Notes: generated from the letters alone by a model not told the origin. DNA of 64,000 nucleotides from Streptococcus mitis (GCF_002860865.1 NZ_PKIE01000001.1:496001-560000); one strand, 5' to 3'; counted from the stretch's first letter, positions 39,405-48,574 are shown. Made by a program: numbers and translations.

Positions 39405-41390
39405 CATTTGGACAATCTTGCGATAACTTCTTGAGGTAATCATAAAAATCAACACATAGGCGATGAGGAAGATAGCGCAGATAGACAAGGTCACAATCAA
39501 CATCATATTCGTATCTATTACACCAATCACTTTTAAAATCAGACTAAGCATATGGTAGGCAAAGGCTAGATGTATGAAGGCAAAGAGCAAAGGAAGGAAG
39601 AAAACAGTTAAAACCTGTTTGTTAATAGTTTGCTTGATTTGCTTTTGATCTAAACCAACTTTCTGCAAGATAATAAAGCGTTCACGGTCTTCGTAGCCTT
39701 CAGAAATTTGCTTGTAATAGATGACCAGAACGGTTCCGACCATAAAGATAATGGATAGGAAAATACCGATAAAGAAGACACCACCAAAGAGGGCACTCAT
39801 CTGAGCACTAGCATCTGCTAGATTGCTACCATAAACATAGCTACCTTCCGTGTTTAATTGTGCATTAAATTGATCGAGGTATTTATCATACTCGTCAGCG
39901 ACCTTTAGTTGTTCTTCTTCGCTGGCATTTACATTCATACCACCGTACAGCTGATTATAGATAGCCGAATCTGGGAATTGGTCTAAAAAGGCTTGTAAAT
40001 CTGGAACAACAAGGTAATTGTAATCAGCAGTCAAAATATTAAACTGATTTGGAACATGGTTTACAATGAAATCTTTAGTAAATTCTTCTTTGACAAAAAA
40101 TTGATGATCATTTAGAGTTAGAGCTTTCTGTTCTTTAACTCCCTCATTCTTTGCAAAGAGTCCGACCTCATTTCCTGATAGAGACAGTTTTTGGCCAGTC
40201 ATATTTTCATAATCTTTTTGGTCAAATACCATGAAAACTGTTGTGGGTTGGACACGATTTTGTCCTTTTTCAAAAAGGGTTAACTTGCTACCTTCTTGGT
40301 TTGCAACACCAAAGTAAGCGTAACGAAGAACTTCTTTCTCTTTAATCTTATAACCTTTGTCACTTGCAAACTGGCTCAAGAGTTTGTCCAAATCTTCTTT
40401 TTCAACATTTTGCCCTGAAACCCCAAAATCATGAGGATTCAGAACTTTTTTAAAGCTTTCTGAAGCATTGAAAATGCTTGTCGCTGCAGACATGGTCACC
40501 AAAACCATTGTTGACAAGATAGCGATAGTTGCTAGTCCAACTGCATTTTTCTTCATACGGAAAATCAAGTTAGACACTGAGATAAGGTTATTTGGTTGGT
40601 AATAATATTTCTTGTTTTTCTTTAAGATTTGTAGAAAGACTGTAATCCCTGCATTAAACAATAGATAAGTACCAAAGATAACCAGTAAAACAGCTAAGAA
40701 GAAGGTTGTTAAGGCTGTCAGAGGATCTTTTACTGTAAGGGCAAGATAGTAGCCAATCCCTAAACTAATCGAACCAAGAATAGTTTGGAGAGGTAAGAAA
40801 CGACCTTTTTTCTCTCCACTTGCTTTTTCACGCGAGAGCTGGAGGGCATTCATACGGGCGATTCGAAGGGCATTCAGGAACATGAGGCCTAGGAAAATCA
40901 ATCCAAAGACAACAAGTACTGCAATGACAACATTCATTTGGAAGGTAGCGACCAGCTCAACCTTCAATTTCATCAGTTTGAGCAAGAAAGCAAAAATCAA
41001 CTTGTCAAACAAGGCTCCAATACCGATACCTGCTCCAACAGTTAGAATCCCAAATACCACTAACTCCTTAAAGGTCATACTGATCAGGTGACGCTTCTCC
41101 AAGCCCAACATGCCATAAATTCCTAGTTCCTTGGAACGGTTTTTCATAACAAAACTATTGGCATAGAGGACGATAATGGCTGATGCAAGGGTGACGACAA
41201 ACATACCAAATCCAAGTGTAGCCTGAATGGTTGTTCCTCCACGGATTTCAGCAATCTTTGGATTGAAGGTTAGAGAGTAAAAGAGATAGGTGACAGTGAC
41301 TGCCAAGAGAACAGCCAGCGCAAAAGGATAGTAGAGTTTGCGGTTTTTAATCAAGTTCGATACCGCTAACTTATTGGTTAATCGAAACAT
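39402..41390 (-). CDS. BceB-type FtsX-domain ABC permease
   Basis: 662 residues with about ten membrane segments and one large extracellular loop of roughly 220 residues (about 305-530) between helices 7 and 8. This is the hallmark of peptide-antibiotic detoxifying permeases (BceB/VraG). The same pair in pneumococcus is linked to bacitracin and lantibiotic resistance. The ATPase gene ends two bases before this start. The BceR-type operator is upstream of the operon, but no two-component genes are adjacent. Confidence 0.9.
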   Translation of the reverse strand: MFRLTNKLAVSNLIKNRKLYYPFALAVLLAVTVTYLFYSLTFNPKIAEIRGGTTIQATLGFGMFVVTLASAIIVLYANSFVMKNRSKELGIYGMLGLEKRHLISMTFKELVVFGILTVGAGIGIGALFDKLIFAFLLKLMKLKVELVATFQMNVVIAVLVVFGLIFLGLMFLNALRIARMNALQLSREKASGEKKGRFLPLQTILGSISLGIGYYLALTVKDPLTALTTFFLAVLLVIFGTYLLFNAGITVFLQILKKNKKYYYQPNNLISVSNLIFRMKKNAVGLATIAILSTMVLVTMSAATSIFNASESFKKVLNPHDFGVSGQNVEKEDLDKLLSQFASDKGYKIKEKEVLRYAYFGVANQEGSKLTLFEKGQNRVQPTTVFMVFDQKDYENMTGQKLSLSGNEVGLFAKNEGVKEQKALTLNDHQFFVKEEFTKDFIVNHVPNQFNILTADYNYLVVPDLQAFLDQFPDSAIYNQLYGGMNVNASEEEQLKVADEYDKYLDQFNAQLNTEGSYVYGSNLADASAQMSALFGGVFFIGIFLSIIFMVGTVLVIYYKQISEGYEDRERFIILQKVGLDQKQIKQTINKQVLTVFFLPLLFAFIHLAFAYHMLSLILKVIGVIDTNMMLIVTLSICAIFLIAYVLIFMITSRSYRKIVQM

Positions 41391-41391
41391 A

Positions 41392-42150
41392 CTAATTCAC
41401 CTCGCTTGCCATGACAGTCAAGGTATCAGAGATTTCTTGGAACATCTGACGTTCTGTCTTCTCTCCACGGTAGATTTGATTGTAAAGAATGCCGTCTTTG
41501 ATAAAGAGCACACGCTTAGCCCTGCTAGCTGCTGCTGTTGAGTGGGTTACCATGAGGATGGTTTGGCCGCGCTCATTGATTTCATCAAAGACATCAAGTA
41601 AGGCTGCAGATGACTTGGAATCAAGGGCTCCTGTCGGCTCATCCGCAAGGAGAATTTCAGGTTCTGTAATGATGGCGCGGGCTACTGCTACACGCTGTTT
41701 CTGACCACCAGAAATCTCGTAAGGGTACTTCTCTTGCAATTGGTTGATACCTAGATTCTCAGCTGTCACCACCAATTTCTTCATCATCTCCGTAATAGGT
41801 CTTCTTGACAAGACAAGAGGAAGCAAGATATTGTCCTTAACAGATAGAGTATCTAGCAAGTTAAAATCTTGGAAGACAAAGCCTAATTTTTCACGACGGA
41901 AGCTAGAAGCCTGTGAATTTTTAATGGTTGCTGTGTCAGTTCCATTCAAGTAAACCTGCCCACGACTTGGTTTATCCAGCATAGCTAGAATATTGAGAAG
42001 AGTTGATTTACCAGAACCAGACTCACCCATGATGGCAACGTAGTCACCCTTTTCGACGGTAAAGTGAATATCCTTGAGGGCTTCTACTTGGTTGCCCTGA
42101 AAACGAGTTTTATAAATTTTTTGAACGTGTTTTACATCTAAAAGTGTCAT
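41392..42150 (-). CDS. BceA-type ABC ATP-binding protein
   Basis: 252 residues. Walker [10 protein letters not shown] (about 41-49), signature [14 protein letters not shown] and Walker [16 protein letters not shown], the typical BceA/LolD-like set. Start 42150 ([10 protein letters not shown]) has SD AAAGGAGATTCTC; the in-frame start at 42207 would run through a separate microprotein gene. It drives the large permease to strip peptide antibiotics from lipid II-cycle intermediates (family knowledge). Confidence 0.92.
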   Translation of the reverse strand: MTLLDVKHVQKIYKTRFQGNQVEALKDIHFTVEKGDYVAIMGESGSGKSTLLNILAMLDKPSRGQVYLNGTDTATIKNSQASSFRREKLGFVFQDFNLLDTLSVKDNILLPLVLSRRPITEMMKKLVVTAENLGINQLQEKYPYEISGGQKQRVAVARAIITEPEILLADEPTGALDSKSSAALLDVFDEINERGQTILMVTHSTAAASRAKRVLFIKDGILYNQIYRGEKTERQMFQEISDTLTVMASEVN

Positions 42151-42164
42151 GAGAATCTCCTTTC

Positions 42165-42275
42165 TTAATATCCCATCAAATGAAATGTCGCTTGCATCAT
42201 AGCGCACCCCAACTGAACGCGCTCGATATCTTTGTGGCTTGGTTTTCTTTTTTTCTTCTGTAAGATTTGTTTCAT
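42165..42275 (-). CDS. 36-residue microprotein at the head of the Bce-type operon
   Basis: ATG at 42275 has a good SD (AAAGGAGTAACATC). The 36 residues begin MKQILQKKKRKPSHKDIERV and end in QATFHLMGY, a strongly basic head and a hydrophobic tail. The stop lies 14 bases before the ATPase start, in a different frame from the ATPase. It is too short for most gene callers. A leader peptide coupling translation, or a small membrane-associated partner, are both possible. Confidence 0.6.
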   Translation of the reverse strand: MKQILQKKKRKPSHKDIERVQLGCAMMQATFHLMGY

Positions 42276-42359
42276 GATGTTACTCCTTTGTTCTTTATGA
42301 GTCTAGTTTACATCAAAAACAGACCGCTTGCCATAACCTAACCTTACAAAAGAGACTTT

Positions 42360-42381
42360 AATCTTACATTTTTGTAAGATT
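42360..42381. promoter_or_regulatory. BceR-type operator upstream of the Bce-like operon
   Basis: AATCTTACA-TTTT-TGTAAGATT, a perfect palindrome that contains TTACA-N4-TGTAA. This fits the TNACA-N4-TGTNA sites of BceR-like regulators. A second half-site (CTTACAAAAG) lies at 42342. The regulator gene is not in this neighbourhood. Confidence 0.65.
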
Positions 42382-42435
42382 GGGGGGAATATACCCATTT
42401 CATTAAAAATATTTTACCATAAAAAGAAATTAAGA

Positions 42436-42463
42436 AGAAAACCCTTGCAAATACAAGGGTTCA
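42436..42463 (-). terminator. Terminator of the tex-sprT-pspC run
   Basis: AACCCTTG (42440-42447) pairs with CAAGGGTT (42454-42461), T-rich on the minus strand. Confidence 0.7.
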
Positions 42464-42522
42464 AAAATTTTAAAATAGATTAGTCGAATTCATAGACTAA
42501 CAGTAAAATAACTGTTTCTACC

Positions 42523-42795
42523 TTACCAAAACCAGCCTTCATTATCGTCAATGGCTTGAGCTTCTTTGCGTTTACGTGGGCCTGTTCCATACATTTCTGC
42601 TTCGATTTCTTCCTTGGTAGGCATGATAGAAGCTAGGATGATATAGATAATCACGCCAAGTCCAAAGTTTGCAACTGTAAAAATGGCAAACAAGAAACGA
42701 ACAAGGGTAACATCAAAGTTCCACTTGTCTGACAGACCTGCCAAAACTCCTGAAATCATGCGATTTCGTCTCATTTTATAAAATTTACTGTTCAT
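42523..42795 (-). CDS. PspC-domain membrane protein
   Basis: 90 residues. The PspC signature KMRRNRMISGVLAGLSDKWNFD is followed by one long hydrophobic segment (about 31-58) and a charged tail ending in EGWFW. PspC proteins take part in envelope-stress responses, but streptococci lack the rest of the phage-shock system, so the role is open. Start at 42795 (SD AGAGGAAAAATC); the in-frame 42825 lacks one. Downstream of sprT on the same strand. Confidence 0.85.
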   Translation of the reverse strand: MNSKFYKMRRNRMISGVLAGLSDKWNFDVTLVRFLFAIFTVANFGLGVIIYIILASIMPTKEEIEAEMYGTGPRKRKEAQAIDDNEGWFW

Positions 42796-42853
42796 GATTT
42801 TTCCTCTTTCTGCTAGGTTAGACATAGTATATCACGGGTAGGATCGGCTTTCA

Positions 42854-43303
42854 TCAGTCCTCAGGCTGATTTATCAGAAGCAATTTACCTCTACAAACTC
42901 CGCAGCGATAGCGTTTGGTATCAATCCTTCGCTTGCGATGATACCTTTGCTGGCAGGATTGACAACGATAGAGCTTGAGTGGTTTGGAGTTGTTATTTGT
43001 CAAGGAGGGCACAAAGCGTAATCCATCCACTGCTTTCAAAAGTTCCTTAAAATCCCGATCCTTATGTTGATAGCCCTTCCCTTGAAAATAGAGATGATAA
43101 TGACAGAGTTCATGTCGGACAATTTTCCTAAAAACATCCAGACCCAGTTCCTGATAAACCTTGGGATTAAAATCCAAATGCCCATCTTTGGGGAAAAATC
43201 GCCCACCTGTCGAACGTAGACGCCTATTCCACTGGACATGATGGATAAAAGGTCTCCCGAAGTCTTCTAGCGAAACTTGCTTGACGTAATCAGTTAGATT
43301 CAT
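42854..43303 (-). CDS. SprT-like zinc metalloprotease-fold protein
   Basis: 149 residues. The HExxH motif HELCHYH lies near residue 65-71, and a C-terminal zinc ribbon ([10 protein letters not shown]...CGVCRG, about 115-140) completes the SprT layout. Bacterial SprT-like proteins are poorly characterised; eukaryotic relatives remove DNA-protein crosslinks. Start at 43303 ([10 protein letters not shown]) overlaps the 3' end of tex by 14 bases, so translation is coupled to tex. Confidence 0.88.
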   Translation of the reverse strand: MNLTDYVKQVSLEDFGRPFIHHVQWNRRLRSTGGRFFPKDGHLDFNPKVYQELGLDVFRKIVRHELCHYHLYFQGKGYQHKDRDFKELLKAVDGLRFVPSLTNNNSKPLKLYRCQSCQQRYHRKRRIDTKRYRCGVCRGKLLLINQPED

Positions 43304-45419
43304 CTGGAGCGAGGAGCGACAGATTGACTTTTTCACGTTCAGTATCAATTTTCTTGACCCAAACGGTCACCAAATCTCCAACTGACACAACTTGACTAGG
43401 GTGTTTGATAAACTTGCGACTCATATGCGAAATGTGAATCAAGCCGTCCTCGTGAATCCCGATATCAACGAAGGCACCGAAGTCAACGACGTTACGCACA
43501 ACACCTTCTAGCTTCTGGCCTACCACTAGGTCTTTGATATCTAGGACATCTTGGCGAAGCACAGGTGCGTCAAAGGAATCACGGAAATCTCGACCTGGTT
43601 TGAGAAGATCTGCAATGATATCTTTAAGAGTTTCTGGACCAAGGTCTAGCTCTTTCGCCATATCTTTGACTGAAAGCGACTTGAGTTTGCCTTGGGCCAC
43701 TTCATTCAAGTCCTTGATATCCAAGCGTTTGAAGAGCTCCTTAACAGCAGCGTAATTTTCTGGGTGAACTCCTGTATTATCAAGGATATTGCTACTTTCA
43801 GGGATACGAAGGAAACCAGCTGCCTGTTCAAAAGCCTTAGCACCCAGACGCGGAACTTTCTTGATTTGAGCTCGTGAAGTGATTTTTCCTTCTTCTTCAC
43901 GGTATTTGACGATATTTTCAGAGATGGTTTTATTGAGTCCAGCTACGTGTGAAAGAAGAGCTGGGCTGGCCGTATTGACATTGACACCGACTTGGTTAAC
44001 CACTGTATCGACAACAAAGTCCAGACTTTCAGAAAGTTTCTTCTGACTGACATCATGCTGGTACTGGCCGACACCGATTGACTTAGGATCGATTTTGACC
44101 AATTCCGCAAGAGGATCTTGCAAACGACGGGCGATAGAAATAGCTGAGCGTTTTTCAACGGTCAAGTCTGGAAACTCCTGACGGGCAAGTTCACTGGCAG
44201 AATAGACCGAAGCACCACTTTCATTGACAATGACATAGCTGACTTCAGGAAAATCTTTCAGAACTTCCGCCACAAAGGCTTCACTTTCACGACTGGCCGT
44301 TCCATTTCCGATGGCAATAATCTCTACACCGTATTGACCAATCAAATCTGCCAAATCTTTCCTGGCTTCTTCGATTTGACGAGCTGATGCTGGTTTGACA
44401 GGATAAACGACCTGAGTTGTCAGCATTTTTCCTGTTGCATCCACGACAGCTAGCTTAGCACCTGTACGAAAGGCAGGGTCAAATCCTAGAACCACGCGCC
44501 CTTTCAGTGGAGCAACCAAGAGGAGATTGCGCAGGTTGTCAGAAAAGAGTTGGATAGCTCCTTCTTCTGCCTTTTCAGTTAGTTCTGTCCGAATACGGCG
44601 CTCGATAGCAGGCAAGACTTTTTTCTTAACAGATTGCTGAACCACTTCATCAATATAGGTGTTTTTGACCTTGAAACGAGCAGCAAAGAAGGCAAGAATA
44701 CGGTCCGTCGCATGTTCAAAACCGACCTTCAAGACACCAAGTTTCTCCCCACGATTGAGGGCTAAGGTACGATAACCTTGCATATTTCCAACTGTCTCAG
44801 AAAAATCATAATAAATCTGAAAAACCTGTTTTTCATCAAGACTTTCATCTTTGACTTGGGAAGTGAGTTTGGAGTGTCTCAGCACTTCCTGATAAGTCAT
44901 GGAACGCAAGGTCACATCTTCCGATAAGGCTTCAATCAAAATATCAACTGCACCAGACAATGCTTCCTTACCAGTCGCAAATCCTTCACAGACAAACTTT
45001 TCAGCTTCCTTCTCTAAGTCCGCTACATTCTGCAAGATTAAGCGAGCAAGTGGGAAGAGTCCGGCTTCACGGGCAATGGTTGCCTTGGTCCGACGTTTTT
45101 CCTTGTATGGAAGATAGAGTTCTTCTACATCTGCTAATTTTTCAGCAGCTAAGATAGCTTCTTCCAATTCCTTGGTCAACTTGCCTTGTTCTTGAATCTT
45201 AGCTAAAACAGCTTCCTTACGGTCGTTGAGATTTGTCAGACTTTTATCCAAGTCAATAATGGCCTTAATCGCCACCTCATCCAGACTACCAGTCATGTCC
45301 TTACGATAACGCGCGATAAAGGGAATAGTCGCCCCTTCTGCTGTCAAACTTAGAACGGTATCGATTTGCTTTAACGTCACTCCCAAATCCTGGGAGATTT
45401 TTTCATATTTTTTATCCAT
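43290..45419 (-). CDS. tex: Tex-family S1-domain RNA-binding protein
   Basis: 709 residues. N-terminal helical domain, a YqgF-homologous domain with [18 protein letters not shown] (about 320-337), helix-hairpin-helix region with [15 protein letters not shown] (about 493-507), and a C-terminal S1 domain (about 630-700, [24 protein letters not shown]). Tex acts as a transcription/RNA accessory factor. The ATG at 45419 is six bases from TATAAT and has no SD, so the mRNA is probably leaderless. Confidence 0.95.
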   Translation of the reverse strand: MDKKYEKISQDLGVTLKQIDTVLSLTAEGATIPFIARYRKDMTGSLDEVAIKAIIDLDKSLTNLNDRKEAVLAKIQEQGKLTKELEEAILAAEKLADVEELYLPYKEKRRTKATIAREAGLFPLARLILQNVADLEKEAEKFVCEGFATGKEALSGAVDILIEALSEDVTLRSMTYQEVLRHSKLTSQVKDESLDEKQVFQIYYDFSETVGNMQGYRTLALNRGEKLGVLKVGFEHATDRILAFFAARFKVKNTYIDEVVQQSVKKKVLPAIERRIRTELTEKAEEGAIQLFSDNLRNLLLVAPLKGRVVLGFDPAFRTGAKLAVVDATGKMLTTQVVYPVKPASARQIEEARKDLADLIGQYGVEIIAIGNGTASRESEAFVAEVLKDFPEVSYVIVNESGASVYSASELARQEFPDLTVEKRSAISIARRLQDPLAELVKIDPKSIGVGQYQHDVSQKKLSESLDFVVDTVVNQVGVNVNTASPALLSHVAGLNKTISENIVKYREEEGKITSRAQIKKVPRLGAKAFEQAAGFLRIPESSNILDNTGVHPENYAAVKELFKRLDIKDLNEVAQGKLKSLSVKDMAKELDLGPETLKDIIADLLKPGRDFRDSFDAPVLRQDVLDIKDLVVGQKLEGVVRNVVDFGAFVDIGIHEDGLIHISHMSRKFIKHPSQVVSVGDLVTVWVKKIDTEREKVNLSLLAPDESN

Positions 45420-45425
45420 AAATCT

Positions 45426-45434
45426 ATTATACCA
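45426..45434 (-). promoter_or_regulatory. Extended -10 promoter giving a leaderless tex mRNA
   Basis: TGGTATAAT on the minus strand, exactly six bases before the ATG at 45419. A TTGAAA lies upstream with a short 14-bp spacer. Confidence 0.68.
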
Positions 45435-45522
45435 TAAGCTAAACGTTTCAAATTAGCTCTTACAGTATTTAAAAACAATACTTGGAGAATGAATTTATAT
45501 TCTATAGCACAATAACTTGTAC

Positions 45523-45632
45523 TTAGAGAGCATTACCGCCTTTTTTGAACCAAGCCATAATATCAAAAGTATTTAATGGATCAGGCATAATAGCTAGTTC
45601 TGGGCCGCGTATAGTTGAGAAGGTTGCAATTT
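45523..45632 (-). pseudogene. Short unidentified coding remnant
   Basis: An open stretch of about 34 codons ends RGPELAIMPDPLNTFDIMAW, then FKKGGNAL and a stop. It has protein-like composition but no SD or start that fits. I do not recognise the parent gene. Probably the 3' end of a decayed gene. Confidence 0.25.
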
Positions 45633-45750
45633 AATTCTAATAGTTTACAGAAGGACTAGTGATTAATTTCACTGTTTTTATTTTTTACAAAACGCTTTAT
45701 AAAGCTATTTGTTGAAGTTAACGAATCAATTTTCAGAGCAAATAAAAAAA

Positions 45751-45772
45751 TCGCAAGCCTGAGCCTGCGGTG
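45751..45772 (-). terminator. Second terminator behind the sRNA
   Basis: CGCAGGC/GCTTGCG hairpin on the minus strand followed by T7, about 35 bases past the first sRNA terminator. Confidence 0.65.
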
Positions 45773-45801
45773 GGGATAATCTTTTTTGAAATTTTTAAAC
45801 C

Positions 45802-45925
45802 AAAAAGGAGCATTTAAGCTCCATCCTTTGAAATAACGGACACTTGGCTGGTCGGTGTACCCAGCATCTCAGATACCTTTTTCAAGGTGCGGCAGGAACC
45901 TTTCTGCCCTCAAATGTCTTTCGTT
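45802..45925 (-). ncRNA. Unidentified small structured RNA (~125 nt)
   Basis: A near-consensus promoter points into a non-coding stretch with three potential hairpins (GGCAG/CTGCC, ACCTTGAAAAAGGT, GCTGG/CCAGC) and ends in GGAGC/GCTCC with a T-run (45802-45822). No SD-ATG combination occurs inside it. I could not match it to tmRNA, 6S, SRP RNA, RNase P or a riboswitch class that I know. It could act as a trans sRNA, or as a control element for something now deleted. Confidence 0.6.
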
Positions 45926-45931
45926 AATGTT

Positions 45932-45960
45932 ATTCTAGCACTATCTACTTTTTTTGTCAA
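45932..45960 (-). promoter_or_regulatory. Strong promoter of the small RNA
   Basis: TTGACA (45955-45960), a 17-bp spacer, TAGAAT (45932-45937) with TGC just upstream of the -10. It overlaps the last codons of the PBECR-like gene. Confidence 0.8.
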
Positions 45961-46321
45961 GTTTTCTCAATCTACCAGACTTAATACGACTTTGTAACTT
46001 GTAATCTTGTAAACGATACATGGTCGGAACATAAAAGAAATTACCACTTTTATGTAACTTAATCGCAACAAGAACATTATTATCAAATCTTTTTACATAT
46101 TCAAAACTGGCGTCTTTCTCTCGTGGATTGATGCCGACGAAATCTGGATTCCTTAGTATGAGTTCCAGGTCTTCAATATGATGAATCACATCATTGTGAT
46201 GGCGTTTTATCATATGGCTTCTTAAACCGTCTTTGTTAACCTTGATATCACTGGCTTCAAGAACAATATTAAAAATTTCTTTTACTTCGTCGGTCACCTG
46301 ACCGATTTTTTCGTGTTCCAT
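45941..46321 (-). CDS. PBECR-like (phage-associated nuclease-fold) protein
   Basis: 126 residues. The pattern LRSHMIKRHHNDVIHHIEDLELILRNPDFVG, then FEYVKRFDNNVLVAIKL, then YVPTMYRL resembles the PBECR family: Barnase/EndoU/colicin/RelE-fold domains found in phage polyvalent proteins and predicted to be RNases. Candidate catalytic residues are the conserved His/Lys/Arg cluster SHMIKRHH. The ATG at 46321 has GGAGG five bases upstream; the adjacent ATG at 46324 is too close. No antitoxin gene is adjacent. Family assignment is from memory of the motif and is moderate. Confidence 0.5.
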   Translation of the reverse strand: MEHEKIGQVTDEVKEIFNIVLEASDIKVNKDGLRSHMIKRHHNDVIHHIEDLELILRNPDFVGINPREKDASFEYVKRFDNNVLVAIKLHKSGNFFYVPTMYRLQDYKLQSRIKSGRLRKLDKKSR

Positions 46322-46440
46322 CATTTCCTCCGTTATTCCACAACTATTATATCACAAACATGATGTATATTAGGATATATCAAGCTCTATTATTCGTTAG
46401 ATACTCAATTTTAACTTTTCACTTTTCCTCAAAATAATAG

Positions 46441-46446
46441 TATAAT
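46441..46446 (+). promoter_or_regulatory. Promoter of the permease operon
   Basis: TATAAT with TTCACT 17 bp upstream (46418-46423). It is divergent from the PBECR-like gene, whose own TATAAT lies around 46345 on the minus strand. Confidence 0.6.
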
Positions 46447-46476
46447 AGAGGTAGAATTTAGAATCGAGGTACACCT

Positions 46477-46608
46477 ATGGCTGTAAAATTTACAAAACGA
46501 GACGACTTGGACAAAATGTTTGAAGAGTTTGCTAAACTCCCAGATTTGAAACAGGTCACTTTCCCTGATGACAAAGAGAAAAAAGCCAAAGCAGAAAAGA
46601 AAAACTAG
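46477..46608 (+). CDS. 43-residue charged microprotein
   Basis: Starts MAVKFTKRDDLDKMFEEFAK and ends DKEKKAKAEKKN: an acidic amphipathic helix followed by a lysine-rich tail, soluble. GAGGTACACCT upstream acts as SD. Its stop TAG abuts the ATG of the permease (TAGATG), so it is the first gene of the operon and may be translationally coupled. Conserved small proteins of this sort are usually missed. Function unknown. Confidence 0.7.
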   Translation: MAVKFTKRDDLDKMFEEFAKLPDLKQVTFPDDKEKKAKAEKKN

Positions 46609-47514
46609 ATGACTGCTTTCCAACAACTCCCATCTAGCGTGCTTCAGACTGGGGCTATTTTTCTCTCTATAATCATTGAAGCCCTACCCTTCGTTCTGAT
46701 AGGAAGTATTGTTTCAGGACTAATTGAGGTCTATATCACACCTGACAAGGTTTATCATTTTCTCCCTCGAAATCGTTGGGGGAGAATCTTTTTTGGGACC
46801 TTTGTCGGTATACTTTTCCCTTCTTGTGAATGTGGGATTGTCCCCATTATCAATCGTTTTCTGGAAAAGAAGGTTCCCAGTTACACGGCTGTTCCCTTTC
46901 TTGTAACAGCACCTGTTATCAATCCCATTGTTCTCTTTGCGACCTATTCTGCCTTTGGCAACTCCTTCCATATCGCCCTGTTACGAGCTCTGGGTTCCAT
47001 CATTGTGGCTGTAATACTAGGAATTTTTCTAGGATTTTTCTGGCAAGAACCCATTCAGAAAGAAAATCGTATGGCCTGTCATGAACATGATTTTTCTCAC
47101 TTGAGTTCTGCAAAAAAAGTTTTTCAAGTCTTTGTGCAGGCCATTGATGAATTTTTTGACACGGGACGTTATTTAGTATTTGGCTGTCTCTTTGCCTCTG
47201 TTATACAGGTTTATGTTCCGACACGGATTCTGACCTCTATCAGTGCGACTCCTCTTTTTGCCATCCTGCTCCTGATGCTTTTGGCCTTTCTTCTGTCGCT
47301 CTGTAGTGAGGCGGATGCCTTTATCGGGGCTTCTCTTCTCTCAAGTTTCGGCTTGGCACCAGTTCTGGCCTTTCTCGTTATTGGTCCAATGCTGGATATC
47401 AAAAATATTCTCATGATGAAAAATTACTTGAAAGCACGATTTATCAGTCACTTCATAACGATTGTCACTCTTGTCGTCTTAGTGTATTCTCTCTTGATTG
47501 GAGTCATCCTATGA
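46609..47514 (+). CDS. DUF318/ArsP-like permease
   Basis: 301 residues, about eight membrane segments. The conserved FPSCECGIVP (about 64-73) and FLVTAPVINP (about 95-104) identify the permease family (YcgR/ArsP_1). A His-containing loop (CHEHDFSH, about 157-164) separates the two halves. It is always paired with a TIGR03943-type protein in Firmicutes, as here (4-base overlap). The substrate is not established; metal or metalloid efflux is a guess. Confidence 0.85.
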   Translation: MTAFQQLPSSVLQTGAIFLSIIIEALPFVLIGSIVSGLIEVYITPDKVYHFLPRNRWGRIFFGTFVGILFPSCECGIVPIINRFLEKKVPSYTAVPFLVTAPVINPIVLFATYSAFGNSFHIALLRALGSIIVAVILGIFLGFFWQEPIQKENRMACHEHDFSHLSSAKKVFQVFVQAIDEFFDTGRYLVFGCLFASVIQVYVPTRILTSISATPLFAILLLMLLAFLLSLCSEADAFIGASLLSSFGLAPVLAFLVIGPMLDIKNILMMKNYLKARFISHFITIVTLVVLVYSLLIGVIL

Positions 47515-48326
47515 TTCGATTTTTAGTTTTAGCTGGCTATTTTGAACTGACTATTTACCTCCATCTGTCGGGCAAATTAAACCAGTACATCAACATGCAC
47601 TATTCCTATTTGGCCTATATTTCCATGGTGCTTTCCTTTATCTTGGCTATTGTTCAATTGTATATCTGGATGAAGCAAGTCAAAACCCACAGTCATCTGA
47701 ACAGCCGATTAGCGAAGGTGATGAGTATTGCTCTTCTGGTCATTCCGATTGTCGTTGGCCTAACTTTCCCAACTGTTAGCTTGGATTCTCAGACCGTTTC
47801 TGCCAAAGGCTATCATTTCCCCTTATCAGAAGGAACGGATCAAGCCATTCAGACCAGTGAAGGGACGACAAGCCAATACTTGAAACCAGATACCAGTTCT
47901 TATTTTTCAAAATCAGCCTATGAAAAGGAAATGCGAACGGCGGCGGATAAATACTTGTCCCAAGATAGTATTCAGATCACCAACGAAAACTATATGGAAG
48001 TCATGGAAGCTATCTACGACTATCCAGATGAATTCGAGGGCAAGACAGTCCAGTTCACAGGCTTTGTCTACAATGACCCCAGTCATGCCAATAGCCAATT
48101 CCTGTTCCGCTTCGGCATTATTCACTGTATCGCAGATTCCGGTGTGTATGGATTACTGACCGAGGGAAATACCCGGCAGTATGAGAACAACACCTGGATA
48201 ACAGCCAAAGGAAAACTGGTCAATCACTACCATAAAGAACTCAAACAAAACCTCCCAACCTTGGAAATCGACAGCTTTACCAAAGTCGATAAACCAGAGA
48301 ATCCCTATGTTTATCGCGTGTTTTAA
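47511..48326 (+). CDS. TIGR03943-family membrane protein (YcgQ-like)
   Basis: 271 residues. Three N-terminal membrane segments (within about 1-95) are followed by an extracellular C-terminal domain (about 105-271) with the family segment FEGKTVQFTGFVYNDPSH and the conserved Cys in IIHCIADS. Partner of the DUF318 permease; it starts within the stop of that gene. Function of the pair is unknown. Confidence 0.85.
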   Translation: MIRFLVLAGYFELTIYLHLSGKLNQYINMHYSYLAYISMVLSFILAIVQLYIWMKQVKTHSHLNSRLAKVMSIALLVIPIVVGLTFPTVSLDSQTVSAKGYHFPLSEGTDQAIQTSEGTTSQYLKPDTSSYFSKSAYEKEMRTAADKYLSQDSIQITNENYMEVMEAIYDYPDEFEGKTVQFTGFVYNDPSHANSQFLFRFGIIHCIADSGVYGLLTEGNTRQYENNTWITAKGKLVNHYHKELKQNLPTLEIDSFTKVDKPENPYVYRVF

Positions 48327-48346
48327 AAAGCAAACCAAGTTCATAA

Positions 48347-48370
48347 AAAACTCTAAGCAGGCAGAGCCTG
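48347..48370 (+). repeat. Left 24-bp direct repeat (broken terminator half)
   Basis: AAAACTCTAAGCAGGC plus AGAGCCTG, identical to 51015-51038. Here it is only the left half of a terminator stem; the matching right arm is absent and foreign sequence follows. Confidence 0.85.
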
Positions 48371-48377
48371 ATAACTC

Positions 48378-48406
48378 ATGACAGAAAAAGAAGTTTATCT
48401 TATAAT
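48378..48406 (+). promoter_or_regulatory. Promoter at the left end of the ABC cassette
   Basis: ATGACA (48378-48383), a 17-bp spacer, TATAAT (48401-48406). It points toward a 22-codon ORF and then antisense into the permease. Confidence 0.6.
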
Positions 48407-48574
48407 GAAGATGAACAATACCAATCCATGGTGCTTAATAGGGCTTTTCCTAGCCTCTACAAAAAAATGGATGAACAAGAGTCATGAGATAACTCGAATA
48501 TGTCTTGAGCATGAAAATATCTTACTAGTAGCCTCTTGTTCTATTGTTCAAATAGTTAACAGGAGGTTTTTATA

